From an uncultured Bacteroidota bacterium (GTDB lineage Bacteria; Bacteroidota; Bacteroidia; Chitinophagales; Chitinophagaceae), in NCBI GenBank assembly GCA_902826165.1, contig CADEDV010000004.1, positions 54,909-94,818 of the forward strand: 39,910 nucleotides of DNA, written 5' to 3'. Numbering within the stretch: position 1 is the stretch's first letter; every line of letters begins with the position of its first letter. Both the position numbers and the translations under genes were made by a program. Positions 32,886 to 39,910 of this stretch are shown here, piece by piece. Below the pieces are notes generated by a model that ran no database searches, was not told where the DNA came from, and worked only from the letters and a program-made list of their open reading frames with translations.

Positions 32886-33959
32886 CTAATTAATCACCGC
32901 ATTTATTTTTTGCCAGAGAGCATTGTCAAATCCTGATAAAGCAAAGTTAGGATTCGCCGGGTCAGAGGCATCGCCCATCCTGATCACCACCATTTTTTTA
33001 CTGGGAATGACATAGATGCGTTGGTCTTCGGCACCCATGGCCGAATACATATCCGCAGGCGCATTGGGCACCAGCGTACCGGGATAAACCGTTTGCCCGC
33101 CGGGCAGCATGGAACTGCTTTTCCCATTAAGCCACCACAGGTAGCCGTAGGAAGGATTGATGCTTTGTGAAGTATTGATGCTTTCGTTAAAAAAGTTTTC
33201 ATTCAGCACCTGTTCGTTTTCCCATTTCCCTTTGTTCAGGGCCAATATGCCAAAACGGGCCATGCTGCGGGTATTGCTGTTGTATACTTTAAAGATGATG
33301 CCATTATCCCAAAACCCATCCATACCCAGCTTGTTTTTAAGTTTGGCATTGAAATACGTTTCAAAATTCTGGCCGCTGGCTGCCGCCACCACATCCATCA
33401 GTTTTTGAAATACATTATGGTAACTCCAGCGGGTACCCGCATCGGCCATATAGGTAAGGTTGCCCGTGGTGACAAAATTGGTGGAATCACTCAGCCCGGA
33501 GGTCATGGTAAGCAGGTGCCTTAAAGTGATCAGGTTTTCTTTAAGCAGCGGGGCACTGGTCCATCCTGCTCCCAGGTACTGCGAAACCTTTGTATTGATA
33601 TTCACCAATCCTTCCTGCTGAGCAATACCGGTGCTGGCGGTTACCAATGTCTTACCGGCACTGTTCCAGGGCCAGCTGGTGCTCGCAGTGTGACCATCAA
33701 AATATTCTTCCATCACGATACGGCCATTCACCAGTATCATAAATGATTTGGAGTGTTTCTGCAACAGGTAATCTTTTAAAGGCTGTATCGCAGTTTCGTT
33801 CCAGCCCAGGCTGGCAATGGTCTTTGTTTCCCAGGTAGTGCCGCTGGTGGGCGGATAGTACATTGTTTCAGCGGGGGGAGTGCCATCGTCACCAGTGTCT
33901 TTGCTGCAGGCGGCGAAAAAAGGTAAGGATAACAGGAGGATTTTGTACAGATTTTTCAT
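32886..33959 (-). CDS. Beta-lactamase-family serine hydrolase, lipoprotein
   Basis: 357 residues. The lipobox FAAC (Cys18) marks a lipoprotein, followed by a short Thr/Pro/Asp linker. The beta-lactamase/PBP-like domain shows SAGK as SxxK (Ser100, Lys103) and YHN as YxN (Tyr180, Asn182), the second placed in the sequence RWSYHNVFQKLM. The layout (STSWPWNSAGKTL, HLLTMTSGL) resembles esterases and 6-aminohexanoate-dimer hydrolases (NylB-like) rather than true beta-lactamases. The substrate is unknown. It lies next to the reverse transcriptase gene but divergent from it. Confidence 0.88.
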   Translation of the reverse strand: MKNLYKILLLSLPFFAACSKDTGDDGTPPAETMYYPPTSGTTWETKTIASLGWNETAIQPLKDYLLQKHSKSFMILVNGRIVMEEYFDGHTASTSWPWNSAGKTLVTASTGIAQQEGLVNINTKVSQYLGAGWTSAPLLKENLITLRHLLTMTSGLSDSTNFVTTGNLTYMADAGTRWSYHNVFQKLMDVVAAASGQNFETYFNAKLKNKLGMDGFWDNGIIFKVYNSNTRSMARFGILALNKGKWENEQVLNENFFNESINTSQSINPSYGYLWWLNGKSSSMLPGGQTVYPGTLVPNAPADMYSAMGAEDQRIYVIPSKKMVVIRMGDASDPANPNFALSGFDNALWQKINAVIN

Positions 33960-34135
33960 ATTTGGTTTCAGATTTGGACTAAGACGGGCGACAAAGAGAA
34001 AGGTTTAGTGTACCCCGGATTAAATTTCCGGTATCCCTTTGCCGGGTAAGAAACGTTTCCTGGGCTTTTATATTTTGTGGATGTGGGGCTTTCTTTACTG
34101 CGGCTTTTGTATACATCGCCAAAGGCGATAGAATA

Positions 34136-34160
34136 ATGCTGCGGAACTACAAGTTCGCAG
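34136..34160. repeat. Imperfect palindrome related to the 32824 hairpin
   Basis: CTGCGGAACT (34139-34148) pairs with AGTTCGCAG (34152-34160) with one bulged G. It shares the 12-mer GTTCCGCAGCAT with 32838-32849, in opposite orientation. Two copies only in this window. Confidence 0.5.
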
Positions 34161-34163
34161 AGT

Positions 34164-34221
34164 TTCCTGTATGTTTCGAAGAGCTGGGGCTAAGCTTCCT
34201 GCATGTTTCGAAGAACTGGGG
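34164..34221 (+). repeat. Two near-identical 26-base direct repeats before the reverse transcriptase gene
   Basis: 34164-34189 and 34196-34221 agree at 24 of 26 bases, period 32. Each contains ATGTTTCGAAGA and ends in CTGGGG. Confidence 0.75.
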
Positions 34222-34235
34222 ATTTTGCCAAAAAC

Positions 34236-34255
34236 GGTTATTTTTGAAGATAACC
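34236..34255. promoter_or_regulatory. Inverted repeat containing a -7 element before the reverse transcriptase gene
   Basis: GGTTAT (34236-34241) pairs with ATAACC (34250-34255). TATTTTTG at 34239-34246 inside it matches TAnnTTTG and would start a transcript with a leader of about ten bases. The overlap of promoter element and dyad suggests an operator (inference). Confidence 0.4.
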
Positions 34256-34262
34256 TTATCAA

Positions 34263-36077
34263 ATGTTTACAGAGAGATTCAAAAGGATTAGAAAAGATAG
34301 CCTTGATAAAATTTTCGAGAAAAAAACAATTGCAATAACATGGAGAAAGATTGTAAAAGACCAATTAAGGAGACTTGACATCAAAGACCTATACGATTAT
34401 TACGATTTTAATTATAATATAGACGACCGTGCTTTGGAGTTACGAACGGATATTTTAAATGGGAATTATCAAGTCTTACAACCACTTATTTATCGAATTG
34501 AGAAAAAATTCGGGATATGCCGTCATTTGATTATCCCTCAACCAGTAGACTCTTTAGTTTTACAAATAATTACAGAAACCCTGTCTTCCGAAATAATAAA
34601 GAACCAGCCTTCCGAAAACTCCTTCTATTCTCAAGATAAACACAACGTACATAAACCACATGAAATAGACGAATATGGGCTAAATTGGAGACAACTATGG
34701 AAAAAGCTTCAAAAGCAAATTTACAAATTCAATGAAGAAAAAGAACTATTAATAGTTACTGACCTATCCAACTATTACGACAGCATGGACATTGGTCAAG
34801 TGAAAAAGGTCATCAGTCACTATGTTGATGGAAAGGATGTACTAATTGATTTATTATTTAAAATAATCGAAGAGGTATCTTGGAAACCAGATTACCTACC
34901 ATATTCTGGGAGAGGATTACCAACATCAAATTTGGAAGGTGTAAGGCTTTTAGCACACTCATTTCTTTTCGAACTTGATTCAATTTTAAAAATTAAAACA
35001 AACAATTCATTCACACGGTGGATGGATGATATTGTTATTGGAGTTGATACAAGACTCGAGGCAATCGAGACAATTAGCTCTGCATCGGATGTTCTCAAAA
35101 GCAGAGGGCTGGCACTTAATATTGCCAAAACAAGTATATATTCAGCTATAGAAGGAAGGTACCATTTTCAAATCGATCAAAATAATTATCTTGATTCAAT
35201 TGATTTCTCTATCACAAATAAAGATGAGATAAGAAAAAAAACCGACGAGTTGTTAAAATCGCTTAAACAACATTTGAAAGATGTAAAGCCTAAATACTGG
35301 GAGAAAATTACCAAGCGCTATATTACTGCATTTGGAAGATTCAAATCGAGTCGACTACTACCGATAATTTCAAATTTATATAATGAAATTCCCGGAATTC
35401 GAACAAATCTCTTAATCTACTTGCAAGAACTCGGCTTCAATAGGGGCACAAAAACAGCAGTACTTAAAATTATTGAAGACTTAAATGTTTATGACGATAT
35501 ATCTTTATTCCAAGTATGTGAATTAGTCACCAAATGGGAAATACCTGACACAAAAGAGTCAAATATTTTCCTAGATACTTTCGAAGAGAATTTAATTAAA
35601 GTAAGCAAAAGGCGAAAAATGCCTTTTGATTTTTTTTGCATACTCTGGTTCCAAGCAAAGTATCGCCATCCTGACGAAATATTTAAATTCATTAACCGAT
35701 TTGAAAATATATGGAGAACGAATCCTTTCTTAAGAAGGCAGGTTATTGCACTAATGTCTAGGTTACTAATCTTTGATAATAGGAAAAGTTTAGATTTTTT
35801 GAGATCTCAAATTTATAGTGGCAACACACAGACTATCGCTTTATCAACTCAAATAATAAAATTTACAAGAATAGGAGTTTTAGACAAGAGGTTAGTTATG
35901 TATTTATTCCCAAAGGCTAAACAAACCCCATATCCCTTACCGAAATTTCTTATTCTTTGCAATGTTTTAACATCAGAGAAAATAAGACAGAATCCACTTG
36001 TCATTAATAAAGTAAAAGAGTATATATGTGATCCTTTTTATTTAAAGTGGCTTAAATCATTTTACAATATTAAGTAA
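34263..36077 (+). CDS. Reverse transcriptase, defence-associated type (Abi/UG/DRT-like)
   Basis: 604 residues. The RT fold spans about 60-300: YRIEKKFGICRHLIIPQPVDSL (motifs 1-2), VTDLSNYYDSMD with catalytic Asp167 (motif A), SGRGLPTSNLEGVRLLAHSFL (motif B), RWMDDIVIG with Asp255 and Asp256 (motif C, WMDD for YxDD), and GLALNIAKTSI (motif D). About 300 residues of helices follow, with no maturase or endonuclease domain, as in the alpha-repeat tails of AbiK-like and other UG reverse transcriptases. It is a lone gene. It is AT-rich (two 60-base lines counted at 23% and 28% G+C; a clpB line has 48%), which points to transfer. A role in phage defence is inference; the class is open. A terminator follows. 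Confidence 0.87.
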   Translation: MFTERFKRIRKDSLDKIFEKKTIAITWRKIVKDQLRRLDIKDLYDYYDFNYNIDDRALELRTDILNGNYQVLQPLIYRIEKKFGICRHLIIPQPVDSLVLQIITETLSSEIIKNQPSENSFYSQDKHNVHKPHEIDEYGLNWRQLWKKLQKQIYKFNEEKELLIVTDLSNYYDSMDIGQVKKVISHYVDGKDVLIDLLFKIIEEVSWKPDYLPYSGRGLPTSNLEGVRLLAHSFLFELDSILKIKTNNSFTRWMDDIVIGVDTRLEAIETISSASDVLKSRGLALNIAKTSIYSAIEGRYHFQIDQNNYLDSIDFSITNKDEIRKKTDELLKSLKQHLKDVKPKYWEKITKRYITAFGRFKSSRLLPIISNLYNEIPGIRTNLLIYLQELGFNRGTKTAVLKIIEDLNVYDDISLFQVCELVTKWEIPDTKESNIFLDTFEENLIKVSKRRKMPFDFFCILWFQAKYRHPDEIFKFINRFENIWRTNPFLRRQVIALMSRLLIFDNRKSLDFLRSQIYSGNTQTIALSTQIIKFTRIGVLDKRLVMYLFPKAKQTPYPLPKFLILCNVLTSEKIRQNPLVINKVKEYICDPFYLKWLKSFYNIK

Positions 36078-36078
36078 A

Positions 36079-36110
36079 GGAAAAGCCACAACTCTCGTCA
36101 GGGCTTTTCT
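36079..36110. terminator. Bidirectional terminator between reverse transcriptase and clpB genes
   Basis: Perfect 8-base stem GAAAAGCC (36080-36087) with GGCTTTTC (36102-36109), 14-base loop, between convergent stops at 36077 and 36112. Confidence 0.7.
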
Positions 36111-36111
36111 A

Positions 36112-38721
36112 TTACTTCACTTTCTCCGGCGTCTCATTCCTAAACACCACCGTATTATCAAACACATCAACCAACACAGGTTTTGTCTTATCAATATCTC
36201 CTGCCAGTATCCGCTTTGATAACTGGTTCACAATTTCCTTTTGGATCAGCCGCTTCAGGGGCCTTGCACCAAACTGCGGGTCAAAGCCCTGCTCGGCCAG
36301 GAACTCCAGTGCATAATCACTGAACTGTAACTGGATGCCGCTGTCAGCTACCAGTTTCTTCAGGCCGTTGAGCTGGATCTTTACAATCCCCCTGATCTCC
36401 TTCTTCAGCAAAGGCTGGAACATGATGATCTCATCCACCCGGTTCAAAAATTCGGGCCGTATGGTTTGCCGCAGCAAATTCATCACTTCCACTTTGGCTT
36501 TACCTGCTGCTGCTTCAATATCTTTTTCTTTTACGTTTTCAAAAGCATCCATGATCAGGTGGCTGCCGATATTGCTGGTCATGATGATGATGGTGTTCTT
36601 AAAATTCACCACCCGGCCTTTGTTATCCGTTAAGCGGCCATCATCCAGCACCTGCAGCAATACATTCCATACATCAGGATTGGCTTTTTCAATTTCATCC
36701 AGCAACACCACGCTGTAGGGTTTGCGGCGCACGGCTTCGGTCAGTTGCCCGCCTTCATCATAGCCCACATAGCCCGGAGGTGCACCTACTAATCTCGATA
36801 CCGTATGTTTTTCCTGGTACTCACTCATGTCGATCCTCGTCATCATACTTTCATCATCAAACAAATATTCGGCAAGGGCTTTGGCAAGTTCAGTTTTACC
36901 CACACCGGTGGTACCGAGGAAAATAAAAGAACCAATCGGTTTCTTCGGATCCTGCAAACCGGCCCGGCTTCTGCGTATCGCATCGGCCACGGCGGTGATG
37001 GCTTCTTCCTGTCCCACCACCCGTTCATGCAAATGCTCTTCCAGGTGCAACAGTTTTTCTTTATCACTCTGCAGCATCTTCATCACGGGTATGCCGGTGG
37101 CCTTAGCCACACTCTCAGCTATATCTTCAGCGTCCACTTCTTCTTTCAGCAACCGCTTCTCGGTTGAGTTCAGCAGTTCATTCGTTAACTGGTTGATCAG
37201 TGTTTCCTGTTCTTTGATCTTCCCGTAACGGATCTCGGCCACTTTTCCATAATCACCTTCCCGTTCTGCCCGTTCCGCCAGTTGTTTCAAATTTTCAATT
37301 TCCGCCTTTCCATTTTGGATCTTTTCCACCACTTCTTTCTCTTCTTTCCATTTCGCTTTCAGCGTATCTCTCGTTACGGCCAGGTTGGCGATCTCGGTAT
37401 TCAGTTCTTTTAATTTCACTTCATCATTCTCCCGTTTGATCGCTTCCCGTTCAATTTCTAACTGACGGATCTGTCTTTCGAGTGTATCCAGTTCTTCCGG
37501 CATCGAATTCATTTCCAGGCGCAGCTTGGCTGCACTTTCATCAATCAGGTCAATTGCTTTATCCGGTAAGAAACGGTCCGTTACATAGCGGCTGGATAAT
37601 TCCACCGCCGCAATGATCGCTTCGTCTTTGATGCGGACATGGTGGTGCGTTTCATACCGGTCTTTTAATCCCCGTAAAATAGAGATCGCATCTTCAATAC
37701 TCGGTTCATCGATCATCACTTTCTGGAAACGGCGTTCGAGTGCCTTATCTTTTTCAAAAAATTTCTGGTATTCACTGAGTGTGGTGGCACCCACGGCACG
37801 GAGTTCACCTCTTGCGAGGGCTGGCTTTAAAATATTAGCGGCATCCATCGCCCCTTCTCCACCACCGGCACCCACGAGGGTATGTATCTCATCAATGAAT
37901 AAAATAATTTCTCCGTCACTGCCGGCCACTTCTTTCACCACCCCTTTCAAGCGTTCTTCAAATTCTCCTTTGTATTTGGCACCGGCGATGAGCTGGCCCA
38001 TATCCAGCGCATAGATGATTTTTGATTTTAAATTCTCCGGCACATCACCATTCACGATACGGTGTGCAATACCTTCGGCAATGGCGGTTTTACCAACACC
38101 GGGTTCACCTACCAATATCGGGTTGTTCTTTGTTCTTCTTGAAAGGATGTGTAAGGTTCTTCTTATTTCTTCATCACGGCCGATCACAGGATCGAGTTTA
38201 CCCTGTCTTGCCAGTTCATTTAAGTTCTTGGCATATTTATTCAGCGCATTGAATTCCTGTGATTGTGTTTGCGAAGTAACCGTCTCTCCTTTTCTTAATT
38301 CTTTGATAGCGGCTAACAAACCTTTCTCGGTCAAGCCTGCATTCTTTAATAGTTTGGCTGTGGCATCATTGCCTTGTACAATCGCCAACAATAAATGCTC
38401 CGGTGTAATAAATTCATCATTGAATTGTTTTAACGCTGCACCGGCCCGCAGCACCACGCTGTTGGCATCCCGGCTGATAGATTGACCACCTTCACCGGAC
38501 GTAGTGGGCAGTTTACTGATCAGTTCATCCAGTTTGGTATCCACCAGGTTCACGGTCACGTTGTTCTTCTTCAGCAAATAATCCACCGGCGAATCCTGTT
38601 GTTCAAGCAACGCTTTCAGGATATGTTCGGTCTCAATATTCGGATGTTGTGCATTAAAAGCTAATTGCTGAGCCTGCTGAAAAGCCTCAGCTGCTTTTAT
38701 GGTAAAGTTTCCTAAGTTCAT
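36112..38721 (-). CDS. clpB: ClpB protein disaggregase
   Basis: 869 residues from ATG 38721, which gives the exact ClpB N-terminus ([14 protein letters not shown]); the frame extends 84 codons upstream but that part is not ClpB-like and overlaps the divergent gene's upstream region. Domains: double Clp-N (1-150); NBD1 with Walker A GEPGVGKT at 205-212 and Walker [13 protein letters not shown]; a coiled-coil middle domain at about 405-530 ([18 protein letters not shown] onward); NBD2 with [19 protein letters not shown] and [14 protein letters not shown]; then the C-terminal small domain. The hexamer threads aggregated proteins through its pore together with DnaK. I see no CIRCE or sigma-32-type site upstream. 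It shares a terminator with the reverse transcriptase gene. Confidence 0.98.
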   Translation of the reverse strand: MNLGNFTIKAAEAFQQAQQLAFNAQHPNIETEHILKALLEQQDSPVDYLLKKNNVTVNLVDTKLDELISKLPTTSGEGGQSISRDANSVVLRAGAALKQFNDEFITPEHLLLAIVQGNDATAKLLKNAGLTEKGLLAAIKELRKGETVTSQTQSQEFNALNKYAKNLNELARQGKLDPVIGRDEEIRRTLHILSRRTKNNPILVGEPGVGKTAIAEGIAHRIVNGDVPENLKSKIIYALDMGQLIAGAKYKGEFEERLKGVVKEVAGSDGEIILFIDEIHTLVGAGGGEGAMDAANILKPALARGELRAVGATTLSEYQKFFEKDKALERRFQKVMIDEPSIEDAISILRGLKDRYETHHHVRIKDEAIIAAVELSSRYVTDRFLPDKAIDLIDESAAKLRLEMNSMPEELDTLERQIRQLEIEREAIKRENDEVKLKELNTEIANLAVTRDTLKAKWKEEKEVVEKIQNGKAEIENLKQLAERAEREGDYGKVAEIRYGKIKEQETLINQLTNELLNSTEKRLLKEEVDAEDIAESVAKATGIPVMKMLQSDKEKLLHLEEHLHERVVGQEEAITAVADAIRRSRAGLQDPKKPIGSFIFLGTTGVGKTELAKALAEYLFDDESMMTRIDMSEYQEKHTVSRLVGAPPGYVGYDEGGQLTEAVRRKPYSVVLLDEIEKANPDVWNVLLQVLDDGRLTDNKGRVVNFKNTIIIMTSNIGSHLIMDAFENVKEKDIEAAAGKAKVEVMNLLRQTIRPEFLNRVDEIIMFQPLLKKEIRGIVKIQLNGLKKLVADSGIQLQFSDYALEFLAEQGFDPQFGARPLKRLIQKEIVNQLSKRILAGDIDKTKPVLVDVFDNTVVFRNETPEKVK

Positions 38722-38739
38722 AATGATTAATTTTAAGGC

Positions 38740-38818
38740 CAACAGACCACAGACGATAGTCCACGGCAATACAAGTGAACTACTGTGGTCGGTGGACTGT
38801 TGACAATGGACTGTAGTC
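38740..38818. repeat. Cluster of short inverted and direct repeats between clpB and a serine hydrolase gene
   Basis: CAACAG (38740) with CTGTTG (38797), ACCACAG (38746) with CTGTGGT (38783), AGTCCAC (38758) with GTGGACT (38792), and a second TGGACTGT copy at 38807-38814. The arms can form several alternative hairpins. Lies in the 130-base divergent gap. Confidence 0.5.
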
Positions 38819-38851
38819 AAATATTTATCCAACCCTCTAAATCCCGAAACA

Positions 38852-39904
38852 ATGTCACATAAAGTTAGTTCTATCTGCCTGAAAGTCTTGTCCGTAGCCC
38901 TTTTCCTGTTATTGTTGCAGCCTGCAAAGGCACAATACGACTGGACGGAGTTGTCGCAGGAGCTGGAAGCCAAACAAAAATTGCTGGGCGATAACGTGGT
39001 GGCTATGATCTGGAAAGGCGACTCGCTGGTCTATAAAAAAGAAATGGGCGGCTTTAACAGCAAGACCCAGGCACCCATTGCCAGTTGCAGTAAATGGCTG
39101 ACCGCAGCCTTAGTGATGCAATTTGTGGATGAAGGAAAATTATCACTGGATGACCCGGTGATCAAATACATCCCCGAGTTTGAAAAGTATTTTAAGAAAT
39201 ATATTACCATCCGTCATTGCCTCAGCCATATGACCGGCATCAGTGATGAAGGCAATTTTTTCAAGCGGATGTTCCAGCGTAAAAAATTTTCTTCTTTAGA
39301 AGAAGAAGTAAACAGTTTTGCCGCCCGTGATATCCGGGCCAATGCGGGCACTGATTTCTGGTACGGTAATATCGGGTTGAATATAGCCGGCCGGGTACTG
39401 GAAGTGATCAGCAAGAAAAAATTTGAGATACTCATCAAAACAAAATTGCTGAACCCGTTGGGTATGCGGAAGACATCTTTCTCCACGCTGGACGGCAGTA
39501 TTGTGAATCCTTCGGGAGGCGCTGTTTCCACGGCTGAAGATTATATGAAATTTTTGGTCATGCTCCTGAACAAAGGAAAATACAATGGCGTTCAGATATT
39601 AAGTGAAGAAGCTGTTGAACAAATGATGCAGACACAAACCCAACCTGAACTGATCAAATATGCACCCAAAGCAGCCGAAGGTTATGGTTATGCACTGGGC
39701 AGCTGGGTGGCGGAAAAAGATACCAATGGAAAAACAACCGTGGCGGCCAGTCCCGGTCTCTTTGGCACCTGGCCCATGATCGATTATTGCCGGGGCTATG
39801 CATACCTGGTTTTTGTCAAAAACCTGCTGGGCGAAGAAAGGGCCAATGCACATGAGCAGTTAAAACAAACAGTTGACGAACAAATTCCGGCCGGTTGTCG
39901 TTAA
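38852..39904 (+). CDS. Beta-lactamase-family serine hydrolase, secreted
   Basis: 350 residues, complete, with the stop 6 bases before the window end. The signal peptide is at about 1-27 (LLQPAKAQ). The PBP/beta-lactamase-like domain has SCSK as SxxK (Ser78, Lys81), YGN as YxN (Tyr171, Asn173) and SPGLFG in place of the third KTG/HxG motif. [14 protein letters not shown] is the family's helix cap. It belongs to the large group of class C-like periplasmic esterases, D-peptidases and related hydrolases; the substrate is unknown. It is divergent from clpB. The second such enzyme in this window, at 32886, differs in layout and motif detail, so they are not a recent duplication. Confidence 0.9.
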   Translation: MSHKVSSICLKVLSVALFLLLLQPAKAQYDWTELSQELEAKQKLLGDNVVAMIWKGDSLVYKKEMGGFNSKTQAPIASCSKWLTAALVMQFVDEGKLSLDDPVIKYIPEFEKYFKKYITIRHCLSHMTGISDEGNFFKRMFQRKKFSSLEEEVNSFAARDIRANAGTDFWYGNIGLNIAGRVLEVISKKKFEILIKTKLLNPLGMRKTSFSTLDGSIVNPSGGAVSTAEDYMKFLVMLLNKGKYNGVQILSEEAVEQMMQTQTQPELIKYAPKAAEGYGYALGSWVAEKDTNGKTTVAASPGLFGTWPMIDYCRGYAYLVFVKNLLGEERANAHEQLKQTVDEQIPAGCR

Positions 39905-39910
39905 TTAAGG

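Larger units (their letters stand above)
33960..34262. other. 303-base divergent intergenic region, repeat- and hairpin-rich
   Basis: The half near the serine hydrolase gene (33960-34110) has no clear feature. The half near the reverse transcriptase gene holds, in order, a hairpin ATCGCC-AAA-GGCGAT (34115-34129), an imperfect hairpin (34136-34160), two direct repeats (34164-34221) and a GGTTAT/ATAACC inverted repeat (34236-34255) just before the ATG. Confidence 0.6.

Noticed and set aside
34164..34221. CRISPR repeat pair
   Set aside because: Only two copies, the spacing between them is 6 bases, and no cas genes are present.
34095..34364. 89-codon minus-strand frame over the reverse transcriptase start
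   Set aside because: It covers the hairpins and repeats and the antisense of the enzyme's first codons; no protein pattern.
34110..36077. Retron
   Set aside because: The enzyme is about twice the size of retron reverse transcriptases, and the upstream region has no clear msr/msd arrangement with long flanking inverted repeats.
34263..36077. Group II intron
   Set aside because: No maturase X or endonuclease domain in the protein and no domain V-like hairpin after the gene.
38722..38973. N-terminal extension of the clpB frame by 84 codons
   Set aside because: ClpB proteins begin exactly at the ATG at 38721; the extension covers repeat DNA and the start of the divergent gene.

Overview
The window looks like chromosomal DNA of a Bacteroidota bacterium, most likely family Chitinophagaceae (the family is an inference). 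Pointers are a TonB-receptor-like outer-membrane barrel with an N-terminal carboxypeptidase-regulatory-like domain, many small secreted lipoproteins, an archaeal-type peroxiredoxin, an RRM protein next to a DEAD-box helicase, few Shine-Dalgarno sequences, several TTG starts, and repeated matches to the Bacteroidota promoter pattern TTTG-N(17-23)-TAnnTTTG. I see no rRNA, tRNA, insertion sequence or CRISPR array. Genes lie in short operons on both strands, and several convergent pairs share a hairpin terminator.

Layout. 1-1420: a truncated PAS sensor gene and a hemerythrin gene, both minus, with two back-to-back palindromes upstream of the sensor. 1716-3335: phoH and a YiiX-like lipoprotein hydrolase. 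3397-5887: two small lipoproteins, then crcB (fluoride exporter), ppa (pyrophosphatase) and a half-size TauE/SafE transporter; fluoride inhibits pyrophosphatase, so the crcB-ppa pairing makes sense. 5951-8371: an unknown secreted protein, a cytoplasmic NlpC/P60 murein peptidase, and an ECF sigma factor with a small membrane partner. 8575-13048: an unknown protein, an atypical MurC-like ligase, a GT1 glycosyltransferase, a DUF1905/YdeI protein and a low-affinity iron permease family protein. 13159-17464: an outer-membrane barrel, then an RRM protein with a long leader and a DEAD-box helicase. 17537-20845: a DsbA-fold protein without its nucleophilic cysteine, a small secreted protein, a CoA-transferase and a small winged-helix-like protein. 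20846-21750 is the longest gene-free stretch and holds a possible structured RNA.

21751-29121: a lytic transglycosylase, a beta-carbonic anhydrase broken by a one-base frameshift, a GH29 fucosidase, a ClC channel with CBS domains, and a large radical SAM protein. 29127-33959: a nucleotidyltransferase gene broken by an in-frame TAG with its small partner, an archaeal-type peroxiredoxin, two small conserved proteins, a threonine-aldolase-like enzyme with a twin-arginine signal, and a lipoprotein serine hydrolase. 34263-36077: a lone AT-rich gene for a 604-residue reverse transcriptase with a long helical C-terminal region. 36112-39904: clpB and a second serine hydrolase.

The strongest candidate for an undescribed system is the reverse transcriptase and the repeat- and hairpin-rich 150 bases before it. 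It resembles the defence-associated (Abi/UG/DRT) reverse transcriptases but I cannot place it in a class by eye. Two broken genes (carbonic anhydrase, nucleotidyltransferase), the SEDC active site of the DsbA-fold protein and the Tat-tagged PLP enzyme are the next most notable points.
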